Assembly: GCA_913777465.1 (NCBI GenBank)
Contig: CAJYRQ010000085.1
Location: 1 to 64,000, forward strand
Source: an uncultured Chryseobacterium sp.
GTDB taxonomy: Bacteria > Bacteroidota > Bacteroidia > Flavobacteriales > Weeksellaceae
Reading direction: 5' to 3'
Length of the DNA stretch: 64,000 bases
The notes beneath the pieces are model-generated. The model ran no database searches. It was not told the DNA's origin and saw only the letters and a list, made by a program, of their open reading frames with translations. The position numbers and the translations under genes were made by a program. Positions 62,040 through 64,000 of the stretch are shown here, piece by piece (position 1 is the stretch's first letter; every line of letters begins with the position of its first letter).

Positions 62040-63977
62040 TTAGTGATTTTTGGATTTCTCGCCGCTGTTGTTCTGAACTTCTTTTTCTGCATGGTGCTCC
62101 ACCTTTCCTTCGCTGTTAATCTCCACGCCTTTCAGAGAGGTAAGCTTGTGTTCTTTTTCTCCGTAAACTTCCATGTCGCCTTTCACGTAATGGCTCATTC
62201 TTCCCACTACATTCGTCATGAAATCGGCACCGGTGGAAAGGTATTTCATAGAACCTACACTTTCCGTATGATTTACCATAATCGTGTCGGATTTATTCAT
62301 TCCGACCGTTGTTGTCATATTCATACCGACGTTGATGTTCATATTTTTACAATTGAGCGTCATGGTTTCGGGAGCCGTAATCGTAATATTGCTTCCGGTG
62401 GTATCCAGATGGATTTCATTACCTGATTTATCGGTAATGATGATACTTTCATCTTCGGTAAAAACGACGCGGTGGCCGCTCCGGGTCTGGATGGATTTCA
62501 CCCGGTTGTCTACGCCTCCGCCAAGTCCTATCCCACCATGGAACATCCCCCCCATTACGAAAGGCCTGTCCGGATGACTGTGCACAAAATTTACCATGAC
62601 CTGGTCCCCCACTTCCGGAATGGCTACATACCCTCTATTCTGGGTTATCTGATCGGTTCCGCCCGCATCCGGGCTCATCATCCGGATAAAATGGGTTGTA
62701 TCATTATTTTGCCAGTCAAACCGTACCTGTACCCTGCCTTGCCCCTCCGGGTCTGCATTGGAAACCACCGTTGCAATCTGCGGTTCGGCTTTCGGAATTT
62801 TAAAGTCCGGTTTCGGCATAAATCCGGTATCGGAGGCAATTCCCTCAAAACTCCCGGTATAATGCCCGATGGTGTCGATTTCATGAGAAGCTTCCGTTAC
62901 CATGATCCGGGTGAAATAATCCGACTCGTTGCTGTCTACTTTCCTCATCTGGACATCGACAACACATCCCGGGTGTAAAAACGGAACAGTGGTATGTCCC
63001 GATACCGAAAATACATTCACCGCTTCACTTCCTGCTGTGCTTCTCTGTGAATATTCCACATCGAGATGGGTGGATGCTTTAATCGGAGCGACCTGTAAAG
63101 CCGGCGTTTTATATATCTTATCGTTATGGGCATAGGCTGTTTTTGCCAGATCACTCACATGCTGAATCGGTGTTTCGCCGGACGTTAATTTTTCATTTTT
63201 ACTGCTGTTGTAGCCGTAAAACTGCGGTTTCGTATGAACAGCTTTTAGTTCCACCCGGATATCATTCGCACTGCTTCCATAGGTTAATTTGATGGGTTTA
63301 TTCTGAGGCGGTAGCTTTCCGAAATGCAATACTTCACCATCATAATAAAACTGCTCGCCGTAGGCTTCAGCCATTCTAACCAGATAGTTGTAGTGCGTTT
63401 CGTCATACTGACTGCTGTAAATAATCTGTGAATAATCGTTGGTATCCACCCTGATATCAAACCGGCTAGGATCGATCCCCTGTTTAATGACTTCATTGGC
63501 AATAATGCCCATATTTACCGGGGAAGCGCCGCCGAAACTCTGAACGTGAGGCGCACCATCCAACAGAATGGTCGGGCTGTAGCCGGTCAGCACAATATTT
63601 CCAAGGCTCATTTTTTCCTGGCTGAAACCTACTCCGGTGATCACCCCCACAAAAGTTCTTTCGGGACTGTTGTCGATATCTTTATAGGAAATAACAGCGG
63701 TCAGACGTTTTCCGAGAAATTTATTGGCCTCTTCCAACGTATGGGTCTGGCGGCCTCCCAAGGCATCATGAGCCAGCACTACTCTAAATTCATGGTGGCG
63801 CTTTGCACTCTGGGTAAGCCTGAAATGCTTGTAATACCGGATCACTTTTCCTTCGATAACCAGAGAAAGCTTTACCAGCCGGTTGATCCCGGTGTGGTGA
63901 TTCTGGGAAATTCCATCGGCATTCTGCGAAGGACGGAATGAAGGATTGTTTGCTATATCTTGTGATTCTGTTTTCAT
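62040..63977 (-). CDS. vgrG: T6SS VgrG spike protein (first copy, with the Tle1-like effector)
   Basis: 645 residues, shorter and colinear with the copy at 53771-55936. GINRLVKLSLVIEGKVIRYY at 30 begins the gp27-like base, RMMSPDAGGTDQITQNRGYV starts the gp5-like region, and a terminal beta-helix of short repeats follows (NINVGMNMTTTVGMNKSDTI). The C-terminus is charged and histidine-rich (EKEVQNNSGEKSKNH) and may dock the effector encoded 7 nt on. The start at 63977 lies 23 bases from the window edge, so its promoter is not visible. Confidence 0.93.
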   Translation of the reverse strand: MKTESQDIANNPSFRPSQNADGISQNHHTGINRLVKLSLVIEGKVIRYYKHFRLTQSAKRHHEFRVVLAHDALGGRQTHTLEEANKFLGKRLTAVISYKDIDNSPERTFVGVITGVGFSQEKMSLGNIVLTGYSPTILLDGAPHVQSFGGASPVNMGIIANEVIKQGIDPSRFDIRVDTNDYSQIIYSSQYDETHYNYLVRMAEAYGEQFYYDGEVLHFGKLPPQNKPIKLTYGSSANDIRVELKAVHTKPQFYGYNSSKNEKLTSGETPIQHVSDLAKTAYAHNDKIYKTPALQVAPIKASTHLDVEYSQRSTAGSEAVNVFSVSGHTTVPFLHPGCVVDVQMRKVDSNESDYFTRIMVTEASHEIDTIGHYTGSFEGIASDTGFMPKPDFKIPKAEPQIATVVSNADPEGQGRVQVRFDWQNNDTTHFIRMMSPDAGGTDQITQNRGYVAIPEVGDQVMVNFVHSHPDRPFVMGGMFHGGIGLGGGVDNRVKSIQTRSGHRVVFTEDESIIITDKSGNEIHLDTTGSNITITAPETMTLNCKNMNINVGMNMTTTVGMNKSDTIMVNHTESVGSMKYLSTGADFMTNVVGRMSHYVKGDMEVYGEKEHKLTSLKGVEINSEGKVEHHAEKEVQNNSGEKSKNH

Positions 63978-64000
63978 ATTTCCTGTGATTTGGATAGGTT

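Overview
The window reads as chromosome of a Bacteroidota bacterium of the Flavobacteriales, most likely Chryseobacterium or a close Weeksellaceae relative. Evidence: a SusC/SusD pair, a type IX secretion sorting tail, an S46 dipeptidyl-peptidase, Bacteroidota-type (subtype iii) T6SS parts (TssD, VgrG, DUF4280 spike protein), the -7 promoter motif TAnnTTTG in front of many genes, and weak Shine-Dalgarno sequences. The taxon is inferred from gene content only.

Layout. 1-135: edge of a probable ISAon1-type insertion sequence. 0.3-4.0 kb: prmA, an SH3 lipoprotein-like secreted protein, a GNAT acetyltransferase, and an SDR reductase. 4.6-15.7 kb (minus strand): a nutrient-uptake block with a secreted calcineurin-type phosphoesterase, SusD, SusC, a glycerophosphodiester phosphodiesterase and an Oar-like TonB receptor, which together suggest scavenging of organic phosphate. 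15.9-27.4 kb: ligA, a leucine-rich-repeat T9SS cargo protein, an MgtC/SapB membrane protein, an S46 peptidase (DPP11-like) and an M16 protease. 27.6-38.9 kb: a sigma-54-type response regulator, then a potassium block: two unknown micro-membrane proteins, kdpF, kdpA, kdpB, kdpC, an outer-membrane porin, a KdpD sensor reduced to its cytoplasmic N-terminal part, and a separate HAMP-PAS histidine kinase. A candidate sigma-54 promoter precedes the block.

38.9-46.1 kb is an accessory patch of small genes: an orphan antitoxin-like protein, several unknown proteins, a stand-alone (p)ppGpp-hydrolase-like HD protein, a YdeI-like protein, an Imm22 immunity protein, a SLATT-type 2TM protein, and two broken genes that only appear when reading through a stop (cytochrome c lipoprotein) or across a frameshift. 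46.1-49.0 kb is polA. 49.3-63.98 kb is a T6SS effector region on the minus strand: vgrG, a Tle1-like DUF2235 phospholipase effector, three tandem DUF2931 lipoproteins (one with an in-frame stop) that are candidate immunity proteins, tssD (Hcp) behind its own promoter with a pair of tandem palindromes, a second vgrG with a long N-terminal extension, a LysM protein, a DUF4280 PAAR-like protein, a membrane protein, a TPR protein and an Imm51 immunity protein.

Non-coding gaps hold at least three families of dispersed repeats: a roughly 330-bp composite element (one inverted copy near 3 kb, two tandem copies near 21.5-22.2 kb), GGAAGCTGG-type purine-rich repeats (4.2, 11.3, 33.6-33.8, 35.7-36.0 kb), and a 59-bp direct repeat near 6.3 kb. 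No rRNA, tRNA or CRISPR array was seen.
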